From assembly GCA_041493035.1 (NCBI GenBank), contig JBGPYB010000168.1, positions 1 to 9,902 of the forward strand: 9,902 nt of DNA, written 5' to 3'. Under the pieces are notes generated by a model that was given only the letters and a program-made list of their open reading frames with translations, ran no database searches and had not been told where the DNA came from. Shown here piece after piece: positions 1 to 7,688 of this stretch (positions are counted from its first letter, which is position 1; each line of letters starts with the position of its first letter). A program made the position numbers and the translations under genes. This stretch comes from JBGPYB01 sp041493035. GTDB lineage: Bacteria; Acidobacteriota; Vicinamibacteria; Fen-336.

Positions 1-1
1 C

Positions 2-526
2 AGCGGCGACAAGCTCCTGGGCGGCCCACAGGCGGGGCTCCTCGCCGGGAAGACACCGCGCGTCGCTGCGATGCGCCGGAACCCGCTCTACCGCGCGCTC
101 CGGGTGGACAAGATGACCCTCGCGGCCCTCGACGCCGTGGTCGTCGACCACGTGAGCGACCGCGCGGCCGAGCGCGTGCCGGCGCTTGCAATGGCATCTC
201 TGGGCGCCGAGACCCTGCGGGCCCGCGCCCAGGGATTCGCCGAGCGCGTCCGGGCGTTGGGCTCCGGCCTCGAGGTGACCCTGGCCGAAGGTGCTTCGGC
301 CGTGGGCGGTGGTGCGGCTCCGACGCTGCGCCTCCCGACGACGCTCGTCACCTTGGCCCACCCCTCTCTCAGCCCGGACCGGCTCGCCGAAGCCCTTCGC
401 GCCGGCGCCCCCGCGGTCGTCGGGCGTGTCGGCGACGGGCGCTTCGTCCTCGACCTGCGCACGGTTCCTGTAGAGAGCGAGGGCGAACTCCTGGAGGCGC
501 TCCGCCGGGCGGCGGCGCCTCGATAG
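2..526 (+). CDS. selA: L-seryl-tRNA(Sec) selenium transferase (selenocysteine synthase), C-terminal part
   Basis: SelA is a cytoplasmic PLP enzyme that converts seryl-tRNA(Sec) to selenocysteyl-tRNA(Sec) using selenophosphate. The gene runs off the left edge, leaving 174 codons before the TAG at 524-526. The fragment opens with SGDKLLGGPQAG, the SelA signature around the lysine that forms the Schiff base with PLP; that lysine is codon 11-13. It is followed by NPLYRALRVDKMTLAALDA, also highly characteristic of the family. About 170 residues follow the lysine, close to the E. coli protein as I recall it, so the C-terminus looks complete. The ATG at 71 is internal and is not the start. selA is often followed by selB, but here a membrane-protein ORF follows after 9 bases. 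The presence of SelA implies that the host decodes UGA as selenocysteine, provided selB, selC and selD lie elsewhere. The family call is very secure. Confidence 0.96.
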   Translation, partial: SGDKLLGGPQAGLLAGKTPRVAAMRRNPLYRALRVDKMTLAALDAVVVDHVSDRAAERVPALAMASLGAETLRARAQGFAERVRALGSGLEVTLAEGASAVGGGAAPTLRLPTTLVTLAHPSLSPDRLAEALRAGAPAVVGRVGDGRFVLDLRTVPVESEGELLEALRRAAAPR

Positions 527-535
527 CGCTCACCC

Positions 536-1741
536 TTGTCGCGGCGGTCCTGGGAGCTCGCCGTGGCCCTCCTCGCGACCGCGGTGGCCCGAGCCATCGT
601 CCTGACCCTGGGGCTCTCCGACCTGTGGGACACCCCCTTCGTGGGCCACATGGTGCAGGACCTTCGTACGTGGCACGACTTCTTCGTCAAGGCTCGGAGC
701 GGTCTCACGCCGTATGTCGACTTCTCGAAGGAGTACCCCGTGGGCGCGGGGGTGCTCTACTGGGCCCTGGCCCCTTTCGTCGATCCGGAGGATCTTCGGC
801 AGACGGTGTTCGTCCACGGTCTCGCGATGGGCGCGGTCGACCTCGTCAACACGGTCCTGATATACCGGCTCTTCCGGGACAAGAACCCGGAACAGGCTCT
901 CGTATTCACGCTGCTCTTTTCCTTGAACCTGACCACGCTGTTGCTCAGCCCGATCCGGTTCGAGAGCGCCCTCGTCCTTTTCGTGTTGCTGGGCTATGGA
1001 GCCTCGACGCGAGGGAGGTCCATGCGGGCCGTGGCCCTCTGGGGCGTCGGCTTCTGGATGAAGTGGCTTCCCGCCTTCTTCATCGCTGCCCAGGAGTGGC
1101 GGGCGCTCATCGTCGACCGAGCCCGCTGGCGCTGGCCCCGAGCCATGGCCGTATTTCTGGCCGTTGCCCTCGCGATGAACGGGCCGTTCGTATGGGCCGC
1201 GTGGCGACACGGGTCCTTGGCACACTTGATGGCGCCTTGGAAATTCCACATGGAGCGCCCGCTCTACTGGGACACGCTTCTCGGCGTGGGACAGATCTGG
1301 CTCGGCCCGCTGCCTTGGGAACGCCACGGGAGCTGGTGGACGTTGGGGCTCGTCATTCTGGCGCTCGTCGCGCGTCCCCGGCTGCGCCTCGAGTACAAGG
1401 GCGTCCTGCTCTGCATCGCTGCCACGGTCTTGAACCGCATCTATTCCGCCCAGTTCCACCTCTGGTTCTACCCGTTCCTCCTTCTGGGAATGATCACGGA
1501 GAGCGAAGGACGGCGGCGACAGCTCCTGTCTCTCGCCGCCCTACTCGACGTTCTGAACGTGATCGTCTTCCCGCTCTCGTTCACGCTATGCCTGGATGAA
1601 ATCGGCGGTTTCCACCCCTACGCAGCGGCCGCGAACGGCGGCCCGTGGACGGTCGTCTTCTCGGCCGCGATCGTCCTGCGCACGGTGGCGCTCGGGGCCC
1701 TGGCCGCGCTCCTCCTGAAGACCAGGGAGGCCGACGTTTGA
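536..1741 (+). CDS. Multi-pass membrane protein, probable GT-C/GT87-like glycosyltransferase
   Basis: This 401-residue integral membrane protein has roughly 9-11 hydrophobic segments, for example around residues 8-27, 94-110, 121-152, 165-185, 202-222, 268-290, 293-318, 328-350 and 370-394. Several features resemble polyprenyl-phosphate-sugar-dependent GT-C transferases of the GT87/DUF2029 type. These are the early loop with TPYVDFSKEYPVG (58-70), the acidic RFES after a helix (141-144), the Lys-Pro helix motif WMKWLPAFF (174-182), and NRIYSAQFHLWFYP (300-313), which echoes the family's SPQY-x-LW segment. By family analogy it would move a sugar from a lipid carrier onto an envelope glycan or lipid, but no substrate can be read from the sequence. 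The start is TTG, 9 bases after the selA stop and in the same phase, without a clear ribosome binding site. GTG at 563 is an alternative that keeps the first helix. Reality as a gene is likely; the enzymatic role is tentative. Confidence 0.72.
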   Translation: MSRRSWELAVALLATAVARAIVLTLGLSDLWDTPFVGHMVQDLRTWHDFFVKARSGLTPYVDFSKEYPVGAGVLYWALAPFVDPEDLRQTVFVHGLAMGAVDLVNTVLIYRLFRDKNPEQALVFTLLFSLNLTTLLLSPIRFESALVLFVLLGYGASTRGRSMRAVALWGVGFWMKWLPAFFIAAQEWRALIVDRARWRWPRAMAVFLAVALAMNGPFVWAAWRHGSLAHLMAPWKFHMERPLYWDTLLGVGQIWLGPLPWERHGSWWTLGLVILALVARPRLRLEYKGVLLCIAATVLNRIYSAQFHLWFYPFLLLGMITESEGRRRQLLSLAALLDVLNVIVFPLSFTLCLDEIGGFHPYAAAANGGPWTVVFSAAIVLRTVALGALAALLLKTREADV

Positions 1742-1770
1742 GTGGGGCCGTCAGCGGTTGCGGGGATCGG

Positions 1771-1789
1771 GGCACGATGGCATCATGCC
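1771..1789. repeat. Short imperfect inverted repeat upstream of the M23 gene
   Basis: The two arms, 1771-1779 and 1781-1789, pair around a single central base, with one mismatch (C1775 against A1785). The element sits in the 54-base gap between the stop of the membrane-protein gene (1741) and the ATG at 1796. As RNA it could form a small hairpin about 7 bases before the start codon and affect initiation. It has no T-run and is too close to the start to be a convincing terminator. It may simply be chance in GC-rich sequence. Confidence 0.3.
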
Positions 1790-1795
1790 GCGCCC

Positions 1796-2695
1796 ATGCG
1801 CAGCAAGACCCTCACCATCGCGCTGCTCCTGACGCTCCCGGCGGCCGGATCTCCGGAGACGGTGTCGCGGACGGTGGGCCAGGTCACGATGGTCGCCGAT
1901 CTGAGCCAAGCGACGCCTGGGGGTGTCGTCGTCGTCCATCTGCGGTCGCGTCATGGCCTCGGCGCCGTGGATGCCATCTTCGACGGCCGACGCGCTCCGG
2001 TCTACGATTCACCGCAGGGGCCAAGGGCTCTGGTCCCGGTCCCCGTAGGTACCCCAGCCGGCCCCGGCACCCTCGGCTTCGAGATCATGGCGCGAACGGG
2101 CCGGCAGCGTGTCCCCATCGACATCAGTATTGCGCCCCGCGACTACGCATCGAGGACAGTGACACTTCCCGAGACGAGACGCTATCTCGCCAGCCAGCCC
2201 TCAGCGACCCGGAACAGCCGCCAGCTCCTGACGATGCTGCGCACCGAGTCGCCGCTCGCACTTCGGCGTGGCCCATTCAGCAGCCCGGTGACTGCGCAGC
2301 CTGTCGCCGACTCCTTCGGTGCAGCGCAGACCTACGTGGGCGCTTCAACAGTGGAGTACCTCACCGACGGAACCTTTGGCGAGTACCATCGTGGCCTCGA
2401 CTACGAGGTGCCCATCGGCACCGTTGTGCAGGCCCCGGCGGCTGGGACCGTCCTGTTTGCCGGTTACATGTCGATACCTGGGGCTGTCGTGGTCCTCGAC
2501 CACGGCCAGGGGATCGTCAGTGTCCTCGCCCACCTCTCGCTGGTCGACGTTCACGAAGGAGACGTCGTCGAGGGCCGCGGCCCGGTCGGCGCCTCGGGGG
2601 AGAGCGGCCTCGTCGCGAGCCCCCGCCTCCAGTGGCGGCTGTACGTTCACGGCGTGGCTGTCGACCCCCGGGTGATGTCGGGACTACCGGACTGA
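1796..2695 (+). CDS. Secreted M23/LytM-fold protein, probably catalytically degenerate
   Basis: This 299-residue protein starts at ATG 1796, giving an N-terminal signal peptide (basic MRSK, then a hydrophobic run to about residue 16, probable cleavage near AAGS). GTG 1742 would extend the same frame by 18 residues but bury the signal. Residues 20-115 look like a beta-rich, Ig-like domain. Residues about 155-299 are an M23 (lysostaphin/LytM) domain with the usual landmarks: a PV-x-DSFG entry, HRGLDY with H198 and D202, APAAGTVLFAG, LDHGQG, AHLS with H246, and a terminal VDP. In active M23 endopeptidases a second motif, HxH, gives one zinc ligand and a catalytic His. Here the aligned segment reads SPRLQW, with R277 and Q279 instead of the two histidines. 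By analogy with EnvC or NlpD it may bind or regulate murein enzymes rather than cut peptidoglycan. It is convergent with the nuo block. Fold secure; inactivity inferred. Confidence 0.85.
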   Translation: MRSKTLTIALLLTLPAAGSPETVSRTVGQVTMVADLSQATPGGVVVVHLRSRHGLGAVDAIFDGRRAPVYDSPQGPRALVPVPVGTPAGPGTLGFEIMARTGRQRVPIDISIAPRDYASRTVTLPETRRYLASQPSATRNSRQLLTMLRTESPLALRRGPFSSPVTAQPVADSFGAAQTYVGASTVEYLTDGTFGEYHRGLDYEVPIGTVVQAPAAGTVLFAGYMSIPGAVVVLDHGQGIVSVLAHLSLVDVHEGDVVEGRGPVGASGESGLVASPRLQWRLYVHGVAVDPRVMSGLPD

Positions 2696-2718
2696 CCCGT
2701 GCGGGCCGGGGGGCAAGC
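2696..2718. other. Convergent intergenic gap of 23 bases
   Basis: This is the whole space between the stop of the plus-strand M23 gene and the stop of minus-strand nuoN. It is G-rich and contains only a trivial CCC/GGG pairing (around 2696-2706). There is no stem with a T-run on either strand, so I see no intrinsic terminator here. Termination, if it occurs nearby, must be Rho-dependent or lie within the opposing genes. Confidence 0.6.
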
Positions 2719-4176
2719 CTACAACAGCGACTCGGCGGCGCGGCGGGCGAGGGTAAGAACGGCGCCGGGAAAGACCCCCAGGCCGAGGACAATGGCCACC
2801 GAGAAGGCCAAAGCGAGGCGCGACTCCGCCGCGACGGGAGCCCAGTTGTCGTCCCCCACGGGCTCGCGCATGTACATCGCCATGACCACCCGAAGGTAGT
2901 AGTAGGCCGACACGACACTCATGAGGACGCCGACGACGGCGAGGCCCGTATAGCCGGCGTTCACGGCGGCGGCGAAGAGATAGAACTTGCCAACGAAACC
3001 GGCCGAGACCGGCACGCCTGCCAGGGAGATGAGGAACACCGTCAAGGCCGCCGCGAGCGCCGGCCGGCGCGACGCCAAGCCGGCCATGTCTCCCAGGGAG
3101 AGCGGCTCGCGGCCATCGCGAGTGAGGGCCGCCATGGCGCCGAAGCCGCCGAGGTTCACCGCGGCGTAGCCCACCAGGTAGAAGAGGATCGCGGAGGCCG
3201 CCAGCCGGGGCGCGGCGACCGCGGCCGTGAGCAAGTAGCCGGCGTGGGCCACCGAGGAGTACGCCAGCATCCGCTTCACGTTGCTCTGTGCCAAGGCTCC
3301 CAGATTGCCGATGACCATCGTCAGCAGGGCCAGCACTGCGATGGCCGGCTGCCAGTGGTCGGCCAGAGCCGGCAGAGCCGTTCCCAGGACGCGCATCAAT
3401 GCGCCGAAGGCGGCCGCCTTCACACCGGCCGCCATGAAGCCCGTCACCGTAGTGGGGGCACCTTCGTACACGTCGGGAGCCCACATGTGGAAGGGAACGC
3501 TCGCGACCTTGAAGCCGAAGCCCACGAGGAGCAGGCCGACGCCCAGCACGGCCATGCCGCGGCTGCCGGCGTCGGGGCTCGCGAGCGCCTGCGCGATCCG
3601 GTCGAGGGACGTACTTCCTGAGACGCCGTAGAGAAAGGCCACACCGTAGAGGAAGAATGCCGAGGAAAAGGCGCCGGTAACGAAGTACTTGAGGGCCGCT
3701 TCCTGGCTTTCGGGGCGGCGACGGTCGAAGCCCGTGAGAGCGTAGAGGGCCACCGACATGATCTCGAGAGCCACGAAGAGCGCGATCAATTCCGTCGCGG
3801 AGACGAGACCGAGCATCCCCACCAGCGAAAAGAGGGTGAGGGTGTAGTACTCCCCCCGTTCTTCCCCGGTCTCTCGAAGATACGAAGACGACAGAAGGAC
3901 GCCGACGAAGCCGATCCCGACGATGAGTGCTTCGAGAAAGAGCGCGTAGGCGTCGGCCACGAGTGTCCCGCCCAGGACTGCACTGCTTCCTTCCTGCGAC
4001 ACGGGGGCCAGGAGATAGACGGCAATGGCGGCGGCAGCCAGGCCGAAGAGAGAGATCGGAACCGCAGGGGCTCGCTTCCCTTTCGGCGTGAACGCCTGAG
4101 CGAGAAGCACCACGAGCCCGGTCACGGTGAGGATGAGGGCCGGAAGGATCGGGCGGAGGTCGAGCCCCGGGTTCAT
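2719..4176 (-). CDS. nuoN: NADH-quinone oxidoreductase subunit N
   Basis: NuoN is one of the three antiporter-like proton-pumping subunits in the membrane arm of respiratory complex I. The 485-residue product matches the normal family length and is hydrophobic throughout, consistent with about 14 helices. Key residues are visible: E138 in FVALEIMSVALYAL (helix 5), K223 in FKVASVPFHMWAPDVYEGAP (helix 7), K253 in helix 8 and K397 in AGFVGKFYLF (helix 12). These are the charged residues of the proton channels in studied homologues. The start is ATG at 4176, overlapping the nuoM stop by 4 bases (ATGA) and preceded by a GAGG ribosome binding site. The frame stays open far upstream, but that part is antisense-free shadow inside nuoM and has no family similarity. 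It is the last gene of the block, ending in TAG 23 bases from the convergent M23 gene. Confidence 0.97.
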   Translation of the reverse strand: MNPGLDLRPILPALILTVTGLVVLLAQAFTPKGKRAPAVPISLFGLAAAAIAVYLLAPVSQEGSSAVLGGTLVADAYALFLEALIVGIGFVGVLLSSSYLRETGEERGEYYTLTLFSLVGMLGLVSATELIALFVALEIMSVALYALTGFDRRRPESQEAALKYFVTGAFSSAFFLYGVAFLYGVSGSTSLDRIAQALASPDAGSRGMAVLGVGLLLVGFGFKVASVPFHMWAPDVYEGAPTTVTGFMAAGVKAAAFGALMRVLGTALPALADHWQPAIAVLALLTMVIGNLGALAQSNVKRMLAYSSVAHAGYLLTAAVAAPRLAASAILFYLVGYAAVNLGGFGAMAALTRDGREPLSLGDMAGLASRRPALAAALTVFLISLAGVPVSAGFVGKFYLFAAAVNAGYTGLAVVGVLMSVVSAYYYLRVVMAMYMREPVGDDNWAPVAAESRLALAFSVAIVLGLGVFPGAVLTLARRAAESLL

Positions 4177-5729
4177 CGCGCTGCCTCGCCGGGGGTCGTC
4201 GCCGCTCTCGGTGCCTGCAGGGCTTCCGGCCGTACTTCCGTCGGGAACGGCTCTGTGTGGCCGCGTACCTGACTGATCAGCGCGTCTACGGAGGGCTCTA
4301 TCTTCCTCGTGAAGGCCGGGCTGGCGACGCCCATGAAGAGGGCCAGGGCGACCAGCGGAACGAGTATGACCGCCTCCCGGAGCGACAGATCCGGGAGCGA
4401 CCGGTTCTCCTCGTGGGTCACCTCGCCGTACAGGACCCTCTGGACCATCCAGAGGATGTAGGCGGCGGAAAGAATCACCCCGAGTGAAGCGGCGACGACG
4501 AGGCGCCAGTCGAGGCCCCAGGAACCCACCAGAATGAGGAACTCTCCGACGAAGCCATTGAACCCGGGGACGGCGATCGACGAAAGGCAAACGAGCAGGA
4601 AGAGGGCCGAGAACCAGGGCATGACGCTCTTGATGCCGCCGAAGTCCGCGATCAACCTCGTGTGGCGGCGGTCGTAGAGCATGCCGACCATGAAGAAGAG
4701 CGCGCCGGTCGAGATGCCGTGGTTCAGCATCTGGTAGACCGAGCCCACCACCGCGGTGCTCGTGAACGACGCGATCCCTAGCATCACGAAGCCGAGGTGG
4801 GACACCGAGGAATAGGCCACGAGCTTCTTCATGTCGGGCTGAACGAGCGAGACGAGGGCGCCGTAGATGATGCCGATGACCGCGAGCAGCCCGATCGCGG
4901 GGGCGAAGCGCTGAGCCGCGCTCGGGAAGAGCGGGATCGCGAGGCGCAGAAAGCCGTACCCACCCATCTTCAGGAGCACACCGGCCAGAATCACCGAGCC
5001 CGCCGTCGGCGCCTCGACGTGGGCGTCGGGGAGCCACGTGTGGAAGGGCCACATCGGTACCTTGATGGCGAAGGCCAGGGCGAAGGCCAGGAAGAGCCAG
5101 GTCTGGAGACCGATGTCGATAGGCCGTTCGGCGAGCTTCAGCAGGTCGAAGGTGTGGAGGCCGCTTTCCCGGTACAGTACCAGGAAAGCGACGAGCATCA
5201 GGGTGCTCCCCGCCATCGTGTACAGGAAGAACTTCACCGCCGCGTAGATCCGGCGCTCGTGCCCCCAGATCCCGATGAGGAAGTACATCGGGATCAGCAT
5301 GGCCTCCCAGAAGATGTAGAAGAGGAAGAGGTCGAGGGCGCAGAAGACGCCGAGCATCCCCGCTTCGAGAAGCAGCATGAAGACCACGAACTCGCGGACG
5401 CGGTCGTGGATGGAGTCCCACGATCCCAGAAGAGCGAGAGGCGTCAGGAACGTCGTCAGCAGGATGAGCCAGAGGCTGATGCCGTCGATCCCGAGCTTGT
5501 AGGCGATCCCGTAGTCGGGGATCCACGGATGGTTGACTTCGAACTGCATCCCCGCGATCGGCTTGAAGTCGCGGACCAGGAGGAGCGAGAGGAGGAAGAG
5601 CGCTGTGGTCAGGCCAAGGCCGACGAGCTTCTGGACACCGACGTTCTGCCGTGGCGTCAAGGCCACGACGATCGCCCCTGCGACCGGCAGCAGGATCAGC
5701 AGGCTCAGGATCGAGGCGGGGGTCGTCAT
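4173..5729 (-). CDS. nuoM: NADH-quinone oxidoreductase subunit M
   Basis: NuoM is the central antiporter-like proton-pumping subunit of the complex I membrane arm. The product has 518 residues and about 14 membrane helices. Visible channel residues are E142 in FWEAMLIPMYFLIGIWG, K223 in IKVPMWPFHTWLPDAHVEAP, and E396 in GFNGFVGEFLIL at the helix-12 position, where NuoM-type subunits carry Glu rather than Lys. The helix-8 signature VQPDMKKLVAYSSVSHLGF is also present. The last 40 or so residues (about 477-518) form a hydrophilic, Pro/Ala/Glu-rich tail beyond the final helix. ATG at 5729 is chosen because it overlaps the nuoL stop by 4 bases and gives the usual N-terminus. No Shine-Dalgarno sequence is seen just upstream, so translation is probably coupled to nuoL. 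Confidence 0.97.
   Translation of the reverse strand: MTTPASILSLLILLPVAGAIVVALTPRQNVGVQKLVGLGLTTALFLLSLLLVRDFKPIAGMQFEVNHPWIPDYGIAYKLGIDGISLWLILLTTFLTPLALLGSWDSIHDRVREFVVFMLLLEAGMLGVFCALDLFLFYIFWEAMLIPMYFLIGIWGHERRIYAAVKFFLYTMAGSTLMLVAFLVLYRESGLHTFDLLKLAERPIDIGLQTWLFLAFALAFAIKVPMWPFHTWLPDAHVEAPTAGSVILAGVLLKMGGYGFLRLAIPLFPSAAQRFAPAIGLLAVIGIIYGALVSLVQPDMKKLVAYSSVSHLGFVMLGIASFTSTAVVGSVYQMLNHGISTGALFFMVGMLYDRRHTRLIADFGGIKSVMPWFSALFLLVCLSSIAVPGFNGFVGEFLILVGSWGLDWRLVVAASLGVILSAAYILWMVQRVLYGEVTHEENRSLPDLSLREAVILVPLVALALFMGVASPAFTRKIEPSVDALISQVRGHTEPFPTEVRPEALQAPRAATTPGEAAR
4184..4187 (-). promoter_or_regulatory. Ribosome binding site of nuoN
   Basis: On the minus strand this reads GAGG, with 7 bases between it and the ATG at 4176. 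It lies inside the end of nuoM and fixes the nuoN start within an otherwise long open frame. Confidence 0.55.
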
Positions 5730-7684
5730 GCGTGCCAGAGGAGGTAGCCCAGAAGCGCCACGGCGCCTCCGAGGATGACGAGGGCGTAGCCCCGCACGAG
5801 GCCCGTCTGTACGAAGCGCACACGCTTCGAGACGGCGTCGGTCACGCTGGCCGCACCGTTGACGATGCCGTCGATGAGGCCGACATCGAAGCGCTTCCAG
5901 AGGAAGCCGGAGCTGCCGTCCACCACGACCCGCGACGCGAACCAGTTGTAGGCGTCGTCGACGTAGTACTTCGCGTCGAGGAGGCGATAGAGGGGACGGA
6001 ACCTGGAGGCGATCTTTTCGGGGACTCCCAGGTAGATCACGTAGAGGTAGAAGGCGCTCACAATGCCGGCGAGAGCCGTGACCGTTGCCAGGGCGGGAAG
6101 AAGCCAACTGTGCTCCGCGCCCTCGTGCTCGGTGAGCCGGACCGCCGGCGCCACGAACTCCGGAATGCGGATGAATCCGGCCGACGCAGAGCCGAGGGCC
6201 AACAGGCAGAGGGGCGCGAGCATCGTCCAGGGAGACTCATGGAGGTGGTGCTCGGCCTCGTGGTCGCCGCGGAACGAACCGAAGAACGTCATGAAGAGGA
6301 GGCGCGACATGTAGAAGGCCGTGAGCAGCGCCGTGAAGAGGCCGATGGCGAAGAGCCACGTCCGGCCGCCGCTCAGGGTCGCGCCCAGGATCTCGTCCTT
6401 GCTGAAGAACCCGGCCAAGGGCGGGATTCCCGCGATCGCGAGGGTGCCCACGAGGAACGTGCCGAAGGTCCACGGAATCTTCCGCAGCAGTCCCCCCATC
6501 TTCCGCATGTCCTGTTCGCCGCTCATGGCGTGGATCACGGAGCCCGAGCCGAGGAAGAGGAGCGCCTTGAAGAAGGCGTGGGTGAAGAGGTGGAAGACGC
6601 CGACGCCATAGGCTCCCACGCCGCAGGCCAGGAACATGTAGCCGAGCTGGCTGACGGTCGAATAGGCCAGCACTCTCTTGATATCGGTCTGGACGAGGGC
6701 CACCGTCGCGGCCATGAGAGCCGTCGCGGCACCGATGGAGGCCACGACCGCGAGCGCCGTCTCTGAGCGCGCGAAGAGTGGCGAGAGGCGCGCCACCAGG
6801 TAGACGCCGGCTGTGACCATCGTCGCCGCGTGGATCAGGGCGCTGACGGGAGTCGGACCTTCCATGGCGTCGGGGAGCCAGACATGGAGCGGGATCTGCG
6901 CGCTCTTGCCCGTGGCGCCCACGAAGAGAAGCAGACAAACGACGGTGAGGCTCCCGAACACGCCCATGGCCTCCCGAGGAATGCTCGCCGCATGCTCTGC
7001 CAGTTCCACGAGGTCGAGGGTCCCCCAGGCCTGAAAGGCCAGGATCATCCCGAGGATCAGACCGACATCCCCGATGCGGTTCACGATGAAAGCCTTCTTG
7101 CCCGCGTCGGAGGCGGTCTTCTTCTTGAACCAGAAGCCGATGAGCAGGTAGGAACAGAGGCCGACGCCCTCCCACCCCACGAAGAGAAGCGGCAGGCTCC
7201 CCCCGAGGACCAGCAGGAGCATGAAGAACGTGAAGAGGTTCAGGTACGAGAAGTACTGGACCCGCTCCTCGTCGTGGGCCATGTAACCCAGGGAGTAGAT
7301 GTGGATCAGCGCCCCTACGCCCGTGACCGTCAGGATCATCACCGCCGAAAGGGGATCGAGGAGCAGGCTGAACGGGATGCGGAACGCTCCGGCCTCGATC
7401 CAGGCGAGGCCCTCGGCCATGGTCCCCTGTTTCCCGAGGACCGGCTGGGCGAAACGCAGGCCTCCGTCCCCCGCTTGCGTGTGGAGCATCGAGACGACAG
7501 CCCAGACCGAAAGCGCAAAGGAGCCGAGCACCGTCGCACAAGCAAGGATCGCGGCGCCGCTTTCCTCCTTGTCGCGCTTGATACCGTCGCCAAAGAGGGC
7601 GAGAACCGTGAAGCCTCCGAGGGGGAGAAGGAGGATCAGCCAGGGAACGACGAGGTGGGCGTTCTGGGAGATGGTGTCGATCAC
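5726..7684 (-). CDS. nuoL: NADH-quinone oxidoreductase subunit L
   Basis: NuoL is the distal antiporter-like proton pump of complex I and carries the long lateral helix that braces the membrane arm. The product has 652 residues, somewhat longer than E. coli NuoL. Channel residues are visible: E172 in GWEGVGLCSYLLIGFW, K260 in GKSAQIPLHVWLPDAMEGP, K336 in the DIKRVLAYSTVSQLG segment, K373 in THAFFKALLFLGSG, and K429-D430 in AGFFSKDEIL. The C-terminal part (about 555-652), with LDAKYYVDDAYNWF and a final helix, fits the lateral helix and anchor segment. A short His-rich loop (GDHEAEHHLHESP, 473-485) is of a kind often seen in NuoL. The start is GTG at 7684, 4 bases after nuoK. An in-frame stop lies at 7697-7699 and the next Met is residue 66, so the GTG is well supported. 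Confidence 0.97.
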   Translation of the reverse strand: MIDTISQNAHLVVPWLILLLPLGGFTVLALFGDGIKRDKEESGAAILACATVLGSFALSVWAVVSMLHTQAGDGGLRFAQPVLGKQGTMAEGLAWIEAGAFRIPFSLLLDPLSAVMILTVTGVGALIHIYSLGYMAHDEERVQYFSYLNLFTFFMLLLVLGGSLPLLFVGWEGVGLCSYLLIGFWFKKKTASDAGKKAFIVNRIGDVGLILGMILAFQAWGTLDLVELAEHAASIPREAMGVFGSLTVVCLLLFVGATGKSAQIPLHVWLPDAMEGPTPVSALIHAATMVTAGVYLVARLSPLFARSETALAVVASIGAATALMAATVALVQTDIKRVLAYSTVSQLGYMFLACGVGAYGVGVFHLFTHAFFKALLFLGSGSVIHAMSGEQDMRKMGGLLRKIPWTFGTFLVGTLAIAGIPPLAGFFSKDEILGATLSGGRTWLFAIGLFTALLTAFYMSRLLFMTFFGSFRGDHEAEHHLHESPWTMLAPLCLLALGSASAGFIRIPEFVAPAVRLTEHEGAEHSWLLPALATVTALAGIVSAFYLYVIYLGVPEKIASRFRPLYRLLDAKYYVDDAYNWFASRVVVDGSSGFLWKRFDVGLIDGIVNGAASVTDAVSKRVRFVQTGLVRGYALVILGGAVALLGYLLWHA

Positions 7685-7688
7685 CGGG

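Noticed and set aside
530..1459. A 309-codon minus-strand open frame opposite the putative glycosyltransferase gene.
   Set aside because: It is a hydrophilic shadow. The plus-strand frame has clear membrane helices and GT-C-like motifs, so it is the coding strand.
2693..2899. Possible UGA readthrough of the M23 gene into the following in-phase open frame.
   Set aside because: The M23 domain is complete at the VDP end. The continuation is antisense to the nuoN 3' end and is basic low-complexity sequence.
1645..3621. A 658-codon plus-strand open frame across the M23 gene and antisense to nuoN.
   Set aside because: It is very rich in Arg, Gly and Pro, is not recognisable as any family, and overlaps two well-supported genes. 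It is a composition artefact of GC-rich DNA.
4797..5747. A 316-codon plus-strand open frame antisense to nuoM.
   Set aside because: It is extremely rich in Glu, Asp, Arg and Gln, as expected from the reverse of hydrophobic codons, and has no recognisable domain.
4177..5823. Upstream extension of the nuoN frame, which is open to 5823 and would give a 1034-residue protein.
   Set aside because: The extension is out-of-phase nuoM sequence with Arg/Pro-rich content. The NuoN family starts at the ATG at 4176, which has a ribosome binding site.
5651..6766. A 371-codon plus-strand open frame antisense to nuoL and the start of nuoM.
   Set aside because: It has the same charged, low-complexity composition as other antisense shadows of membrane-protein genes. 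No start context or family match is seen.
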